Source of the DNA: Ryuthela nishihirai
Lineage: Eukaryota > Arthropoda > Arachnida > Araneae > Heptathelidae
Assembly: GCA_038380435.1 (NCBI GenBank)
Contig: JAWZYU010000119.1
Coordinates: forward strand, 248,001-312,000
Length of the DNA stretch: 64,000 nt
Direction of reading: 5' to 3'
In this document: positions 1 to 9,744 of the stretch, one piece after another
Position numbering within the stretch: the stretch's first letter is position 1
How the letters are laid out: every line of letters starts with the position of its first letter
Notes under the pieces: generated by a model
What the model saw: only the letters and a program-made list of their open reading frames with translations
Databases searched by the model: none
What the model was told of the DNA's origin: nothing
Position numbers and translations under genes: made by a program

Positions 1-557
1 GGGGCGTTTTTTTTTTGCTAGATTTAGTTACTTTGGGTTGAATGGAGAACTAAGGGTGTGTTTTGGGAAAGGGGAGGTGGTTTTTTGGAGCGTGGGGAGT
101 CTTTTTTGGGGGTATTTGGCCACTTTGCATTCTGGGGTTTGTTTTGGCTTTGCGGCTTTTTCTGTCACTTGAGGTTTGTTTTGGGGGGTGACTTCGGGTC
201 TTTTTGAGACCTTTTGGGGCGTTTTTTTATACTGCGGACAGCTGGGGTCGGTCGGACCAATGGGCGTTTTTGGAGTTTTTTGGGCTCCCTATGGGGTCAT
301 TTCCGGTGACCTTTGACCACAGGAAGGGTCTCTGTGACCCCTACCTCGGGGTCACTTCCGGTCGGTTTGTGACGATTAGGGCGCCCTCTGGGAGCGTTTA
401 TGTGCGTAACGTTTGGGTTTTTTAGGGGTCACTTCCGGTTTAGTGTGGGGGTCACTTGCTGTGTGTTTGACCTTCTGCGCCATTTTGGGAATTTTTGGGG
501 CTTTTTTTTTATTTTGGCGAATTTTTTAGTGCTTTTTACGCGTTTCTTCCCCGTTTC
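1..557 (+). repeat. G/T-rich promoter-like module D (3' part)
   Basis: The strand read here is strongly biased to G and T. This is the downstream part of the module that starts at 23317 in the next unit junction. It holds several ETS-type CACTTCCGG or TTTCCGG sites (about 300, 353 and 432) and, at 307-318, TGACCTTTGACC, the complement of a perfect DR1 nuclear-receptor element. Open frames here are G/T composition artefacts rich in F, G, V and L. Confidence 0.85.
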
Positions 558-1090
558 ATGCCTTCCCTGGACTTCGTTTCTTTTTTTATCTGTAGAACGG
601 GTCTGTTTGTCGCGGTAAAACCGCTATTTTGTTGGCGGGAAAGTGTTTAATTCAATTATTCCTTTGTTCTCTGACTGTCTGGGGCTTGCAGACTGTGTCT
701 CTTACACTTTCCTACTGTCCGGTCGCTCTGCTCTGAACAAATGCAAATGGCGGCTTGTTTTCGGGCTCTATGGGGGAATTTTAGCTGGATTTTGTTCCTG
801 GTTTCTTCTGGGGGTATTTTTGGGGCGTTTTTTTGCTAGATTTAGTTTCTTTGGGTGGTATTGAGCACTAAGGGTGTGTTTTTGGAGAAGGGAGTGGGAT
901 TATTGGGGAGCAGGGAGTGTTTTTTGGGGGGTATTTTGGCGCTTTGCATTCTGGGGTTTGTTTTCGCTTTGGGGCTTTTTGCGTCACTTCAGGTGTGTTT
1001 TGGGGGTCACTTCCGGTTCTTTGGGGACTTTTCATTATACTGGGGCCTGTCGGAACACTGGGGGTTTTTTGGGGTTATTTTTTTTTAATG
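558..1090 (+). repeat. G/T-rich promoter-like module E (truncated)
   Basis: It starts with a T-run followed by an AG, then a near-palindrome GCGGTAAAACCGC (611-623), an E2F-like TTGGCGGGAAA (632-642), the invariant 16-mer AAATGCAAATGGCGGC (739-754: octamer plus YY1-like core) and one CACTTCCGG site near 1009. The module breaks off about 533 bp in and is followed by the AT-rich tail, exactly as module B does at 5830. Confidence 0.85.
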
Positions 1091-2240
1091 TTCAGCTCCA
1101 CCCTCCTGCGATGTGACCGTGCTATAGCTAAGGAGCTCCTCAATTGAACTCTTGAAACAATATTCCACACTAGCCATCAGAAATAATCAATTCATTTATT
1201 CACTTTCCTTACTGGCATTCTTCATTGCTTTAAAAACATGGATGCCTACAGTTAGATTCCTACGTCAGTATCTTTTAAAACTTGTGGAGCCTTTTTTTCC
1301 TAATCTCTTATCTTTTAGGACTATTAACGCAAAGGATTCATAGGCACTTCGTATTAGACTACATATGGATTTCGAATATTTTGTAAAAACAAATTGGCTT
1401 AGTAAAAATTACTCTTAAATAATATAACATTATTTTTGTGTTTCTCTTAATAAATAAGAATAATGATATTATTTGATGATCTCAATACTTTCTTAAAATC
1501 TTTATGAAATTACATATTTGAAAAGGTTCCTAAGTTTTATGTTTCGAAGAATTCAAACATTTTTTTTCTATTTACAACTTCACAGAGCTCTCTCTCCATA
1601 ACTTTAAGGAAGCCACATTTCAATAAACTTTTACATGTTAAGGCGAACTCATTGTTGGGAGAGAGCTAAAAATAGACCCTCGCGCAGTGCGAGAAATGTC
1701 GCTGCTTCTGCAGGTGTTCGCTAGCCATGCTGCTTTAACGGAAATTCAGTTGGATGTGTTCTTTTGTAAAACTTCGCTGATATAGAAATAAATGAAATCT
1801 CTAATAATATTTTAATAAGTATTATTAGAGAAATTAAAATCAAAGTACAATATATAATAATACTTAATTACTAATAGTAATAACCTTACAATTTTTTTTT
1901 TACTTATGTAATCAGCATATATTAAAATACTGGAATCCCATTGGTTCTACGTGGTAGAAGTAAAGTTCGCGCTCTTTTTTCAATGTAAAGGAATTCTAAT
2001 AATTTTCGACGAATAAGAATAACTTTACTGATTCGTCCTCACTTGGCTTTAAAGAGAAGAAGGGCGTCTCATTACAATTCGTAAAAAAGGAATTCTTTTT
2101 CTTACTAGCAGGACTGAAAGGGGGGGTATCGATTTTTATCCCTAACGAGATAGATAGATAAATAAATATTTTTAACCCATCACAGCTCGGGAAGCAGATG
2201 AAGAAAGGGTTAAAATGGCTCCTAGTATTTTAATTGGATA
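1091..2240. repeat. AT-rich tail of block I (full-length copy)
   Basis: This non-coding stretch follows the G/T modules and is repeated after module B (5831-6480) and, more diverged, at 8890-9410. It contains an AT-rich core and a short TA-like stretch near 1667 followed by a CTCGC...GCGAG mini-hairpin near 1679-1693. Small frames such as 1152-1343 recur in the other copies but show no recognisable protein. Unit 2 lacks 1467-2006 of this tail. Confidence 0.75.
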
Positions 2241-2332
2241 GCGAGCTAGATTAAGAATACCTTAAAGTGGCGTTTCGGAAAGGAGATAATGGAAAATACG
2301 ATATTCGTAAAAAATGGAAAAGTACAATTTAC

Positions 2333-2514
2333 CGGCTATTAACAATTCCGTTAATAGCCGATACGCCATACTTTTCTATGGGCCACACTTCGACCAGCGC
2401 CCGCCAGTGTCGCCTGCGCTCGACTCCAAGCTGCCGAATGCTCGGAGACCTGCGCAGGCGCCACTGGTGGCTTCGGGGGCTAGCTCACTATCCCGTGTGG
2501 CCAGAGGATAGTGA
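2333..2514. repeat. Cluster of three inverted repeats
   Basis: Three hairpin-forming inverted repeats lie one after another. The first has perfect 11-bp arms at 2333-2343 and 2350-2360 with a 6-nt loop. The second has 16-bp arms with one mismatch at 2404-2419 and 2452-2467, C/G-rich, with a 32-nt loop. The third has perfect 9-bp arms at 2485-2493 and 2506-2514. The middle pair includes CCACTGG/CCAGTG and GCGCAGGCG, giving a local CpG-rich spot in AT-rich surroundings. A plus-strand frame at 2267-2638 crosses the cluster and is not convincing as a gene. Confidence 0.7.
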
Positions 2515-2960
2515 TCGCGAGTCCCCCCCTACCCCCCAAACACGAAGAAATCCACATATCCAACGCCTTGGGGCAGAGGAAAATGCGGTTCGTGGGAAAG
2601 GTTTACAATCTAGGCCAACAGGCAATTTGCTTATATAGTAGGTGAATGCAGCCTTAATAAATTAGCGGTAGCTAATATTTCCAAGGTTGCGTCATTAAGA
2701 ATAAGGAATCTGGCAACTTAAAAAATCTGACCGGCGGTCATTCGTTAGAGGTCGTCGAGATCTAATTAACTGGCAACTTTCATTCCAATAGGTCGAGTAG
2801 TTTTTTTTTTAAAGCCGTCCGAAGGCCCCATAGGAATAACATGGAGGAAACCGTCCGAACACTTGGAAAACCTAGGTCGAACAACCGGTTTAATGACGTC
2901 ACGCAACCACGTTGGCAGAAGTTCGCACTCTTCCCAGAATGCATTTCGCAGAGGTACCAG
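2515..2960. other. Unique AT-rich spacer with TTGCCAG remnants
   Basis: No gene seen. Near 2710 and 2770 the complement of TTGCCAG occurs (CTGGCAAC), suggesting diverged relatives of the adjacent minisatellite in inverse orientation. A perfect TGACGTCA (CRE palindrome) lies at 2894-2901. Confidence 0.5.
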
Positions 2961-4434
2961 TTGCCAGATACATAATACTAGTTGCCAGATACATTTTCTC
3001 AACTCTGATATCAGTCGGAGCTTTTCAGAGGCAATTCGGAAAACGAATGTTGCCAGATACATTTTCTCAACTGTGATATCAGTCGGAGCTTTTCAGAGGC
3101 AATTCGGAAAACGAATGTTGCCAGATCCTTAAACTATTTTAAATACTAGTTGCCAGATACATTTTCTCAACTGTGATATCAGTCGGAGCTTTTCAGAGGC
3201 AATTCGGAAAACGAATGTTGCCAGATCCTTAAACTATTTTAAATACTAGTTGCCAGATACATTTTCTCAACTCTGATATCAGTCGGAGCTTTTCAGACGC
3301 AATTCGGAAAACGAATGTTGCCAGATCCTTAAACTATTTTAAATACTAGTTGCCAGATACATTTTCTCAACTCTGATATCAGTCGGAGCTTTTCAGAGGC
3401 AATTCGGAAAACGAATGTTGCCAGATCCTTAAACTATTTTAAATACTAGTTGCCAGATACATTTTCTCAACTCTGATATCAGTCGGAGCTTTTCAGAGGC
3501 AATTCGGAAAACGAATGTTGCCAGATGCTTGAACTATTTTAAATACTAGTTGCCAGATACATTTTCTCAACTCTGACATCAGTCGGAGCTTTTCAGAGGC
3601 AATTCGGAAAACGAATGTTGCCAGATCCTTAAACTATTTTAAATACCAGTTGCCAGATACATTTTCTCAACTCTGAAAGCAGTCGGAGCTTTTCAGAGGC
3701 AATTCGGAAAACGAATGTTGCCAGATCCTTAAACTATTTTAAATACTAGTTGCCAGATACATTTTCTCAACTCTGATATCAGTCGGAGCTTTTCAGAGGC
3801 AATTCGGAAAACGAATGTTGCCAGATCCTTAAACTATTTTAAATACTAGTTGCCAGATACATTTTCTCAACTCTGATATCAGTCGCAGCTTTTCAATGTC
3901 CTTCGGAGAGGCAATTCGGAAAACGAATGTTGCCAGATCCTTAAACTATTTTAAATACTAGTTGCCAGATACATTTTCTCCACTCTGATATCAGTCGGAG
4001 CTTTTCAGAGGCAATTCGGAAAACGAATGTTGCCAGATCCTTAAACTATTTTAAATACTAGTTGCCAGATACATTTTCTCAACTCTGATATCAGTCGGAG
4101 CTTTTGAATGTCCTTCGGATAGGCAGTTCGAAAACCGAATGTTGCCAGATCCCTCAACTATTCTAAATACCAGTTGCCAGATACATGTTCTGAACTCTGA
4201 TCGGAGAGGCGGTTGGTGACAGGAATGTTGCCAGATCCCTAAACTGTTTTAAATAACAGTTGCCAGATACATGTTCTGAACTCTGATCGGAGAGGCGGTT
4301 GGGAACAGGAATGTTGCCAGATCCCTAAACTATTTTAAATAACAGTTGTCAGATACATGTTCTGATCGGAGAGGCGGTTGGTGACAGGAATGTTGCCAGA
4401 TCCCTAAACTATTTGAAATAACAGTTGCCAGATA
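2961..4434 (+). repeat. 100-bp TTGCCAGA minisatellite array
   Basis: About 14 tandem monomers with an exact 100-bp period through most of the array. Each monomer carries TTGCCAGAT twice, separated by an A/T-rich spacer of about 20 bp, then CTCAACTCTGATATCAGTC and GGCAATTCGGAAAACG. Central monomers are nearly identical. From about 4110 onward they are diverged and shortened to roughly 85 bp, as expected if the centre is homogenised and the edge decays. A monomer near 3890 has an 11-bp insertion. Confidence 0.95.
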
Positions 4435-4469
4435 CTTCTGAGTGTTTTTTGGAGCATTTCTTGACTGTC

Positions 4470-5302
4470 TGATGCCTTCCCTTGACTTTTTTTTTTATCT
4501 GTAGAACGGGTCTGTTTGTCGCGGTTAAACCGCTATTCTGTTGGCGGGAAAGTGCTTAATTCAATTATTCCTTTGTTCTCTGACTGTCTGGGGCTTGCAG
4601 ACTGTGTCTCTTACACTTTGCTACTGTCCGGTCGCTCTGCTCTGCACAAATGCAAATGGCGGCTTGTTTTTGGGCTCTATGGGGGAATTTTAGCTGCATT
4701 TTGTTCCTGGTTTCTTCTGGGGCTATTTTTGGGGCGGTTTTTTGCTAGATTTAGTTACTTTGGGTCGAATGGAGAACTAAGGGTGTGTTTTGGGAAATGG
4801 GAGGTGGTTTTTTGGGGCGTGGGGAGCCTTTTTTGGGGGTATTTGGCCACTTTGCATTCTGGGGTTTGTTTTGGCTTTGCGGCTTTTTCTGTCACTTCAG
4901 GTTTGTTTTGGGGGGTGACTTCGGGTGTTTTTGGGACCTTTTGGGGCGTTTTTGTATACTGCGGACAGCTGGGGTCTGTCGGACGAATGGGGCGTTTTTG
5001 GGGTTTTTATGCTCCCTATGGGGTCATTTCCGGTGACCTTTCACCCCAGGAAGGGACTCTATTACCCCTACCTCGGGGTCGCTTACGGTCAGTTTGTGAC
5101 GATTAGGGCGCCCTCTGGGAGCGTTTATGTGCGTGACGTTTGGGGCTTTTTAGGGGTCACTTCCGGTGGTCGGGATCACTTCCGGTTTAGTGTGGGGGTC
5201 ACCTGCTGTGAGTTTGACCTTCTGGGTGATTTTGGCAATTTTTGGGGCTTTTTTTGAATTTTGGCGAATTTTTTTGTTATTTTTAAGGCGTTTCTTGCTT
5301 GT
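4470..5302 (+). repeat. G/T-rich promoter-like module A (full)
   Basis: Full module of about 833 bp. In order: T-run with terminal AG (about 4489-4506), GCGGTTAAACCGC palindrome, TTGGCGGGAAA, the invariant 16-mer at 4648-4663, a long G/T-rich stretch, then ETS-type TTTCCGG/CACTTCCGG sites near 5029, 5158 and 5179. The DR1-like site present in modules C and D is mutated here (TGACCTTTCACC near 5034). The long frame 4516-5106 is G/T-rich and I do not regard it as a gene. Confidence 0.85.
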
Positions 5303-5830
5303 CTGATGCCTTCCCTGCACTTTTTTTTTTTATCTATAGAATGGGTCTGTTTGTGGCGGTTAAATCGCTATTCCGTGGGCGGGAAATTGCATAATTGAAT
5401 TATTCCTTTGTTCTCTGACTCACTGGGACTTGCAGCGTGTCTGTCTTACACTTTGCTACTGTCCGGTCACTCTGCTGTTAGCAAATGCAAATGGCGGCGT
5501 TTTTTTGGGCTCTATGGGGGAATTTTAGCTGCTTTTTCTTCCTGGTTTCTTCTGGGGCTATTTCTGGGGCGTTTTTTTGCTAGATTTAGTCACTTTGGGT
5601 GGTATTGAGCACTAAGGGTGTGTTTTTGGAGAAGGGGGTGGGTTTTTTGGGGAGTAGGGAGTGTTTTTTGGGGGTATTTTGGCGCTTTGCATTCTGGGGT
5701 TTGTTTTCGCTTTGGGGCTTTTGCGTCACTTCAGGTGTGTTTTGGGGGTCACTTCCGGTTCTTTGGGGACTTTTCATTATACTGGGGCCTGTCGGAACAC
5801 TGGGGGTGTTTTGGGGTTATTTTTTTTTAA
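5303..5830 (+). repeat. G/T-rich promoter-like module B (truncated)
   Basis: Truncated second module of block II, ending at the same internal point as module E and joined to the same tail. It has the invariant 16-mer at 5483-5498. The palindrome is degraded to GCGGTTAAATCGC and the E2F-like core is changed to GGGCGGGAAA. One CACTTCCGG site lies near 5750. Confidence 0.85.
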
Positions 5831-6480
5831 TGTTCAGCTCCACCCTCCTGCGATGTGACCGTGCTATATCTAAGGAGCTCCTCAATTGAACTCTTGAAAC
5901 AATATTCCACACTAGCCATCAGAAATAATCAATTCATTTATTCACTTTCCTTACTGGCATTCTTCATTGCTTTAAAAACATGGATGCCTACAGTTAGATT
6001 CCTACGTCAGTATCTTTTAAAACTTGTGGAGCCTTTTTTTCCTAATCTCTTATCTTTTAGGACTATTAACGCAAAGGATTCATAGGCACTTCGTATTAGA
6101 CAACATATAGATTTCGAATATTTTGTAAAAACAAATTGGCTTAGTAAAAACAACTCTTAAATAATATAACATTATTTTTGTGTTTCTCTTAATAAAAAAG
6201 AATATTGATATTATTTGATGAATTCAATACTTTCTTAAAATCTTTATGAAATTACATATTTGAAAAGGTTCCTAAGTTTTATGTTTCTAAGAATTCAAAC
6301 GAAGCATTTTTTCTATTTACAACTTTACAGAGCAGACGTTCTTACTAGCAGGACTGAAAGGGTATAGATTTTTATCCCTAACGAGATAGATAAATAAATA
6401 TTTTTAACCAATCACAGCTCGGGAAGCAGATGAAGAAAGGGTTAAAATGGCTCCTAAAGGTACTCCTAGTATTTCCTAGA
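5831..6480. repeat. AT-rich tail of block II (internally deleted)
   Basis: Homologous to 1091-2240 but missing roughly 540 bp from its middle (equivalent to about 1565-2100). The two ends, including the ACTAGCAGGACTGAAAGGG and GATAGATAAATAAATA stretches, are retained. This deletion has different end points from the 540-bp deletion that distinguishes unit 2. Confidence 0.75.
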
Positions 6481-7066
6481 CTTCAGAATAGGGAATCACC
6501 AAATGGACTGATTAAGGTATTTAAATAGGGTTTAAACTTTTCGTATATTTTAATTCTTCCCTATTTAAAAGAGATGATGGAGTCGTTATTTTCAACCCAT
6601 CAGATTTAAACGCTCAGATGGCAAAGGATTTCATTGGATACCTAGTTTCATTTCGGAACTGCTCTATTCTGCACTCTCTGCCATAGCGATGTCATTGCAC
6701 ATGAGATCTGCGCATAGGTATGTAAGGACAGAGCAATGACGTCATCAACATATCACCTTTTCATCGACATAGTTATCCTACAGCGCATTCAATCGGAGCA
6801 TTTATACGTAACAACGTATACATGGACAGCCTTATGACGTCATAACTTCTTTAACCAATCAATTCAAACCTTAATCATGTGATCATGTAATACTTATCCT
6901 ACACGGACTTTACAAATTTATTTTTTTAACCGATGAATTCAAACCTCAATCGTGTCATCAGTAATACCTTTGTAATATATAATAATACTTAATTACTAAT
7001 GGTAATCCTATCCCTCGATTTACACGGTACTCAGTTCACACAATTTTGGCTTTCCACGGTGAAAAA
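6481..7066. other. AT-rich spacer with two CRE palindromes
   Basis: No gene seen. Perfect TGACGTCA palindromes lie at 6737-6744 and 6835-6842. A stretch of about 50 bp with AATTCAAACCT and ATCATG/GTCATC is repeated once (about 6843-6890 and 6921-6968). Confidence 0.5.
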
Positions 7067-7157
7067 ATGCAACCCGTTTCGATTGACACGGTAGTCACTG
7101 AGACGTACGTAGAAAGGAAATCTCAGTCACTACCGTGTCAATCGAAACGGGTTGCAT
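7067..7157. repeat. Long hairpin, 37-bp arms
   Basis: Arms 7067-7103 and 7121-7157 are reverse complements over 37 bp with a single mismatch, around a 17-nt loop. The arms include CCCGTTTCGATTGACACGG. The right arm abuts the start of the SINE-derived 551-bp duplication. It could be the recent fold-back end of a transposon or a hairpin RNA source; no TSD is obvious. Confidence 0.85.
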
Positions 7158-7320
7158 ATTAGGAGCCTGGCACGCTACTGACTGAGCCACCGCAATCCTG
7201 GCTCCAACTGGAAATGGGGTTCAGGCGTCGGTGGGAAATGTGGGTTTCAAATAAAGTAGTTTCTGAAAAACGCCACTTTCAGATATTCCAGTCTTTGTTA
7301 AGAACTAGCGGTCGGATCTA

Positions 7321-7530
7321 CAGTCGCTCCAAAAAGTATCCGAACACTATGGTGGATTCAGAAAAAATATCTGGCAACGAATTGTTTAGAAATTAATGAT
7401 CTGGCAACTTTCGTGTCACGTGACACAAAGGTTCCCAGATCACAAATTTCTAAAAAAAAAATCGTTGCCAGACATTTTTTTCTGAATTCTCTAATCAACC
7501 ACATTGTTCGGATATTTATTTCAGCGACTG
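7321..7530. mobile_element. Palindromic Tc1/mariner-type MITE
   Basis: 210 bp bounded by CAGTCGCT termini and flanked by TA on both sides (7319-7320, 7531-7532), the Tc1/mariner target duplication. The whole element is a long imperfect palindrome centred on GTGTCACGTGACAC (7413-7426). Each arm contains two TTGCCAGA motifs and a TCCGAACA stretch. No transposase is encoded, so it is non-autonomous. A half-element in one orientation continues at 7533-7640 and ends in another TA. Confidence 0.8.
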
Positions 7531-7649
7531 TACACGAAGGTTGCCAGATCACTAATTTATTTAAAAAAAAAAATCTTTCCCACACGTCTTTTTCTGAATT
7601 CTGTAATCAACCAGCGTTCGGATCTTTATTTCAGCGACTGTACATGAAG

Positions 7650-7760
7650 GTTGCGGAGGTAAAATCTCAGCGGTGCCCCAGCTGGGACTCGAACCTGGGA
7701 AATGCAGATTACGCGCCTGGCACGCTACTGACTGAGCCACCGCAATCCTGGCTCCAACTG
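7650..7760 (-). mobile_element. SINE-1 head fragment (tRNA-like)
   Basis: Minus-strand tRNA-related promoter: B box GGTTCGAGTCC (complement GGACTCGAACC near 7687) and A box TGGCTCAGTCAG (near 7730-7742). It is the 5' head of the SINE family described at 9972-10365. A headless fragment of the same piece lies at 7158-7215. Confidence 0.75.
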
Positions 7761-7870
7761 GAAATGGGGTTCAGGCGTCGGTGGGAAATGTGGGTTTCAA
7801 ATAAATTAGTTTCTGAAAAACGCCACTTTCAGATATTCCAGTCTTTCTTAACAACTAGCGGTCGGATCTA

Positions 7871-8135
7871 CAGTCGCTCCAAAAAGTATCCGAACACTAT
7901 GGTGGATTCAGAAAAAATATCTCGCAACGAATTGTTAGAAATTAGTTATCTGGCAACCTTCGTGTCACGTGACACGAAGGTGGCAAATACTGTTTCCGAA
8001 TTCTGTAATCAACCATTTCAGCGACTGTAGACGAAGGTTGCCAGATCACTAATTTCTAAAAAAAAAATTGTTGCCGGATATTTCTTCGGACTTCTCTAGT
8101 CCAGAATAGTGTTCAGATATTTTTTTGAGCGACTG
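7871..8135. mobile_element. Rearranged Tc1/mariner-type MITE
   Basis: Second-copy MITE in the 551-bp duplication. The segment 7871-8027 is TA-flanked but internally shortened around the GTGTCACGTGACAC centre, and an extra half-element (8030-8135) is joined at its end, terminating in GCGACTG followed by TA. The structure suggests recombination between palindromic arms. Confidence 0.7.
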
Positions 8136-8246
8136 TACGTCCCCGCCATTTTCCTAATCCGTAAAATGTTTGTGACATCCACTTTTAGCCCAAGATGTAC
8201 TGAGAGGTGAAACAACTTCACCTGAAAAAAAAAAAATGATCGCTTT

Positions 8247-8540
8247 ACTACCGTCTGCGGTTCCAGGTTCGAGTCCCAGCTGAGTAAGCCTCGAGATTCA
8301 TTTCCGCAAAACTCCCCGCCCTGCCCACGGTCAGTAGGGAACAGCGACGGGCTTGGAAAGGTCGCCGTCCGTCGGATGGAACGTTAAGCCGAGCCCGCTG
8401 TGCAGGTACAAGAACGCGCTGCATGGCGTCGACGGGAACTACCGTCTCCCAACAGATGTTCCAGTAGGTCCTCAACCGTCTCTGAAACCTCGGGTTCCTT
8501 GTGACCTGGCCATTTGGCACATTTTGTGAAAACAATTAAC
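8247..8540 (+). mobile_element. SINE-1 copy (plus strand)
   Basis: A B box (GGTTCGAGTCC, near 8267) but a degraded A-box region, followed by the SINE-1 body: CCCACGGTCAGTAGG, GATGGAACGTTAAGCCG, then GTGACCTGGCCATTTGG. A minus-strand frame of 95 codons across it is incidental. Confidence 0.75.
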
Positions 8541-8551
8541 ATACCCTGTGC

Positions 8552-8715
8552 ATTTGAAAAACATGCCGGATGGCATTTATGGAAGGCTACCATCTGTCTC
8601 CCAACGGCTGTTCCACGGAGTCCCCTCCGTCAACCTTCTCCGAGGCTCTTGTGACTCGTCCATTTAGCCCATTGGGTACAAAAAAGTGCCGCTCAGAGGT
8701 TAAAATGCCTATCTT
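8552..8715 (+). mobile_element. SINE-1 3' half (plus strand)
   Basis: A second, headless SINE-1 piece directly following: ATGGAAGGCTACCATCTGTC, CCATTTAGCCCATTGGG and GTGCCGCTCAGAGG, which match the far end of the full element at 9972-10365 read in reverse. Confidence 0.7.
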
Positions 8716-8812
8716 CTCTATGGCGTATTAAAGTGATCAAAGGGACCTGGGTTCGAGCCCCGTGGATGTTTGTGTTGTCCCACCACACTCACAGACCTTC
8801 TACTATTTATTT
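8716..8812 (+). mobile_element. SINE-2 fragment (plus strand)
   Basis: Contains a B box with GGACCTGGGTTCGAGCCCC and the SINE-2 body segment CTCACAGACCTTCTACTAT, then an A/T-rich tract. The 3' part with AAGCAGCTGCTTG is missing. Confidence 0.7.
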
Positions 8813-8889
8813 TTTATTTCATTTATGAACATCTCTTTTTCCCTAAAATCTAGCAACTTTGGATAATAATTCTCGTTGTAAAATGACAG

Positions 8890-9410
8890 GTAAAAAAAAT
8901 TGGCTCAGTAAAAACTAATTTTAAATAATAACTTATTATAAAACATTTTTTTTGTCTTTCTGAAACGTCTCTTAATAAAAAAGAATATTTATTTGTTTGA
9001 TGATCTCAATATTTTTTTTAAATCTTTATAAAAATTATATATTTGAAAAGGTTCCTAACTTTTATGTTTGTTAGAATTCAAACGAAACTTTTTTATTTAT
9101 CGACAACATTCTACGAGGTAACTTTACCGAGGTGACGTCACGTCTCCATAAATAATGTTAGGTTCGATAACTAAGAAAACCGACTGCGGCTACGACCGTT
9201 GAATAAACTGTTTCATGTTACCGCAAACTAATGCCTCGGAGTGCTATAAATAAACCCTCCAGGTGGCGATAGGTTGTGGTTTCAGTTTCTTTGATGTACC
9301 GCAAACTGTCAATCAAGGCTTCTGCAGGTGTTAACAGGAACGCTTAACGATAATTCACTTGGATGTATTCTTCGAATGGCCAAATATTCTGTGATTTTTC
9401 CAAAATAAAA
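8890..9410. repeat. Third, diverged tail copy
   Basis: Shares the order of blocks with 1385-1765, including AATTGGCTCAGTAAAAA, TTGAAAAGGTTCCTAA, GCTTCTGCAGGTGTT and ACTTGGATGTATTC. No G/T modules precede it. A TATAAATA sequence lies at 9245-9252 and a perfect TGACGTCA at 9133-9140, so a promoter remnant is possible but not shown. Confidence 0.6.
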
Positions 9411-9526
9411 AACTTCGGTTATACATACATACATATCTAAATAAAAACTAATATCCAAGCATTTATGGTGTAATAAAATGAGAAATGTTAGAAGAAAAAT
9501 AAAATTTCCACTATTTCATTAACTTT

Positions 9527-9744
9527 TCAAGTCTCATTTTCTCCGAGTGTCTCTAACGAAATAAGAGGGGGCATTCCTATCACACCCTTCAAAGGAACGA
9601 ACTTAATAAATTCCTTTGTATATTTTATTTCTCCGAGAAATTTTTTAAATAAATTCAAAAATGTGGAGGGATAAGTGTTTTCTAAGTATTTTCTGTATTT
9701 TCTAAGCCACTGAAGAACAGTGATCATTATTTCACTCCGAGGAT
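9527..9744 (-). other. Unrecognised minus-strand open frame
   Basis: A minus-strand frame of about 70 codons runs without stops through this unique interval. It starts inside the adjacent SINE fragment (ATG near 9781) and encodes a K-, L- and F-rich peptide with segments such as LQWLRKYRKYLENTYP and LFKKFLGEIKYTKEF. I recognise no domain, and AT-rich DNA can give such a frame by chance. The 9411-9526 stretch upstream is AT-rich with a short TACA microsatellite near 9421. Confidence 0.15.

Larger units (their letters stand above)
7166..8100. repeat. 551-bp tandem duplication (about 1.7 copies)
   Basis: 7166-7716 is repeated from 7717 with the same order: a tRNA-like SINE fragment, a unique stretch (GGGGTTCAGGCGTCGGTGGG) and a Tc1/mariner-type MITE. 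The second copy is closely similar but carries an internal MITE deletion. The long plus-strand frame 7413-8030 is explained by this duplication plus MITE and SINE sequence, not by a gene. Confidence 0.85.

Noticed and set aside
739..754. snRNA-type or histone-type promoter (octamer)
   Set aside because: No snRNA, histone or PSE-like sequence follows any octamer in the five modules.
1..1090. Telomere-like G/T repeat
   Set aside because: The sequence is G/T-rich but has no short telomeric period; it resolves into about 820-bp modules.
2961..4434. CRISPR-like array
   Set aside because: The 100-bp monomers are contiguous with no unique spacers, and the setting is a eukaryotic genome.
4516..5106. 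Long open frame (196 codons) and similar ones in the G/T-rich modules
   Set aside because: The peptides are F, G, L, V and C-rich and follow from G/T composition. Single-base run-length changes between units (for example the G-run at 22829 versus 45882) switch frames freely, and overlapping frames are open at once.
7413..8030. Plus-strand 205-codon frame
   Set aside because: It is fully explained by the MITE, SINE head and the 551-bp duplication; unit 2 has it interrupted by a single base change in an A-tract.
9245..9252. TATAAATA as a functional core promoter
   Set aside because: The nearest initiator-like TCAGTTT is about 39 bp downstream, farther than usual, and the homologous tail at 1667 lacks a TATA box.
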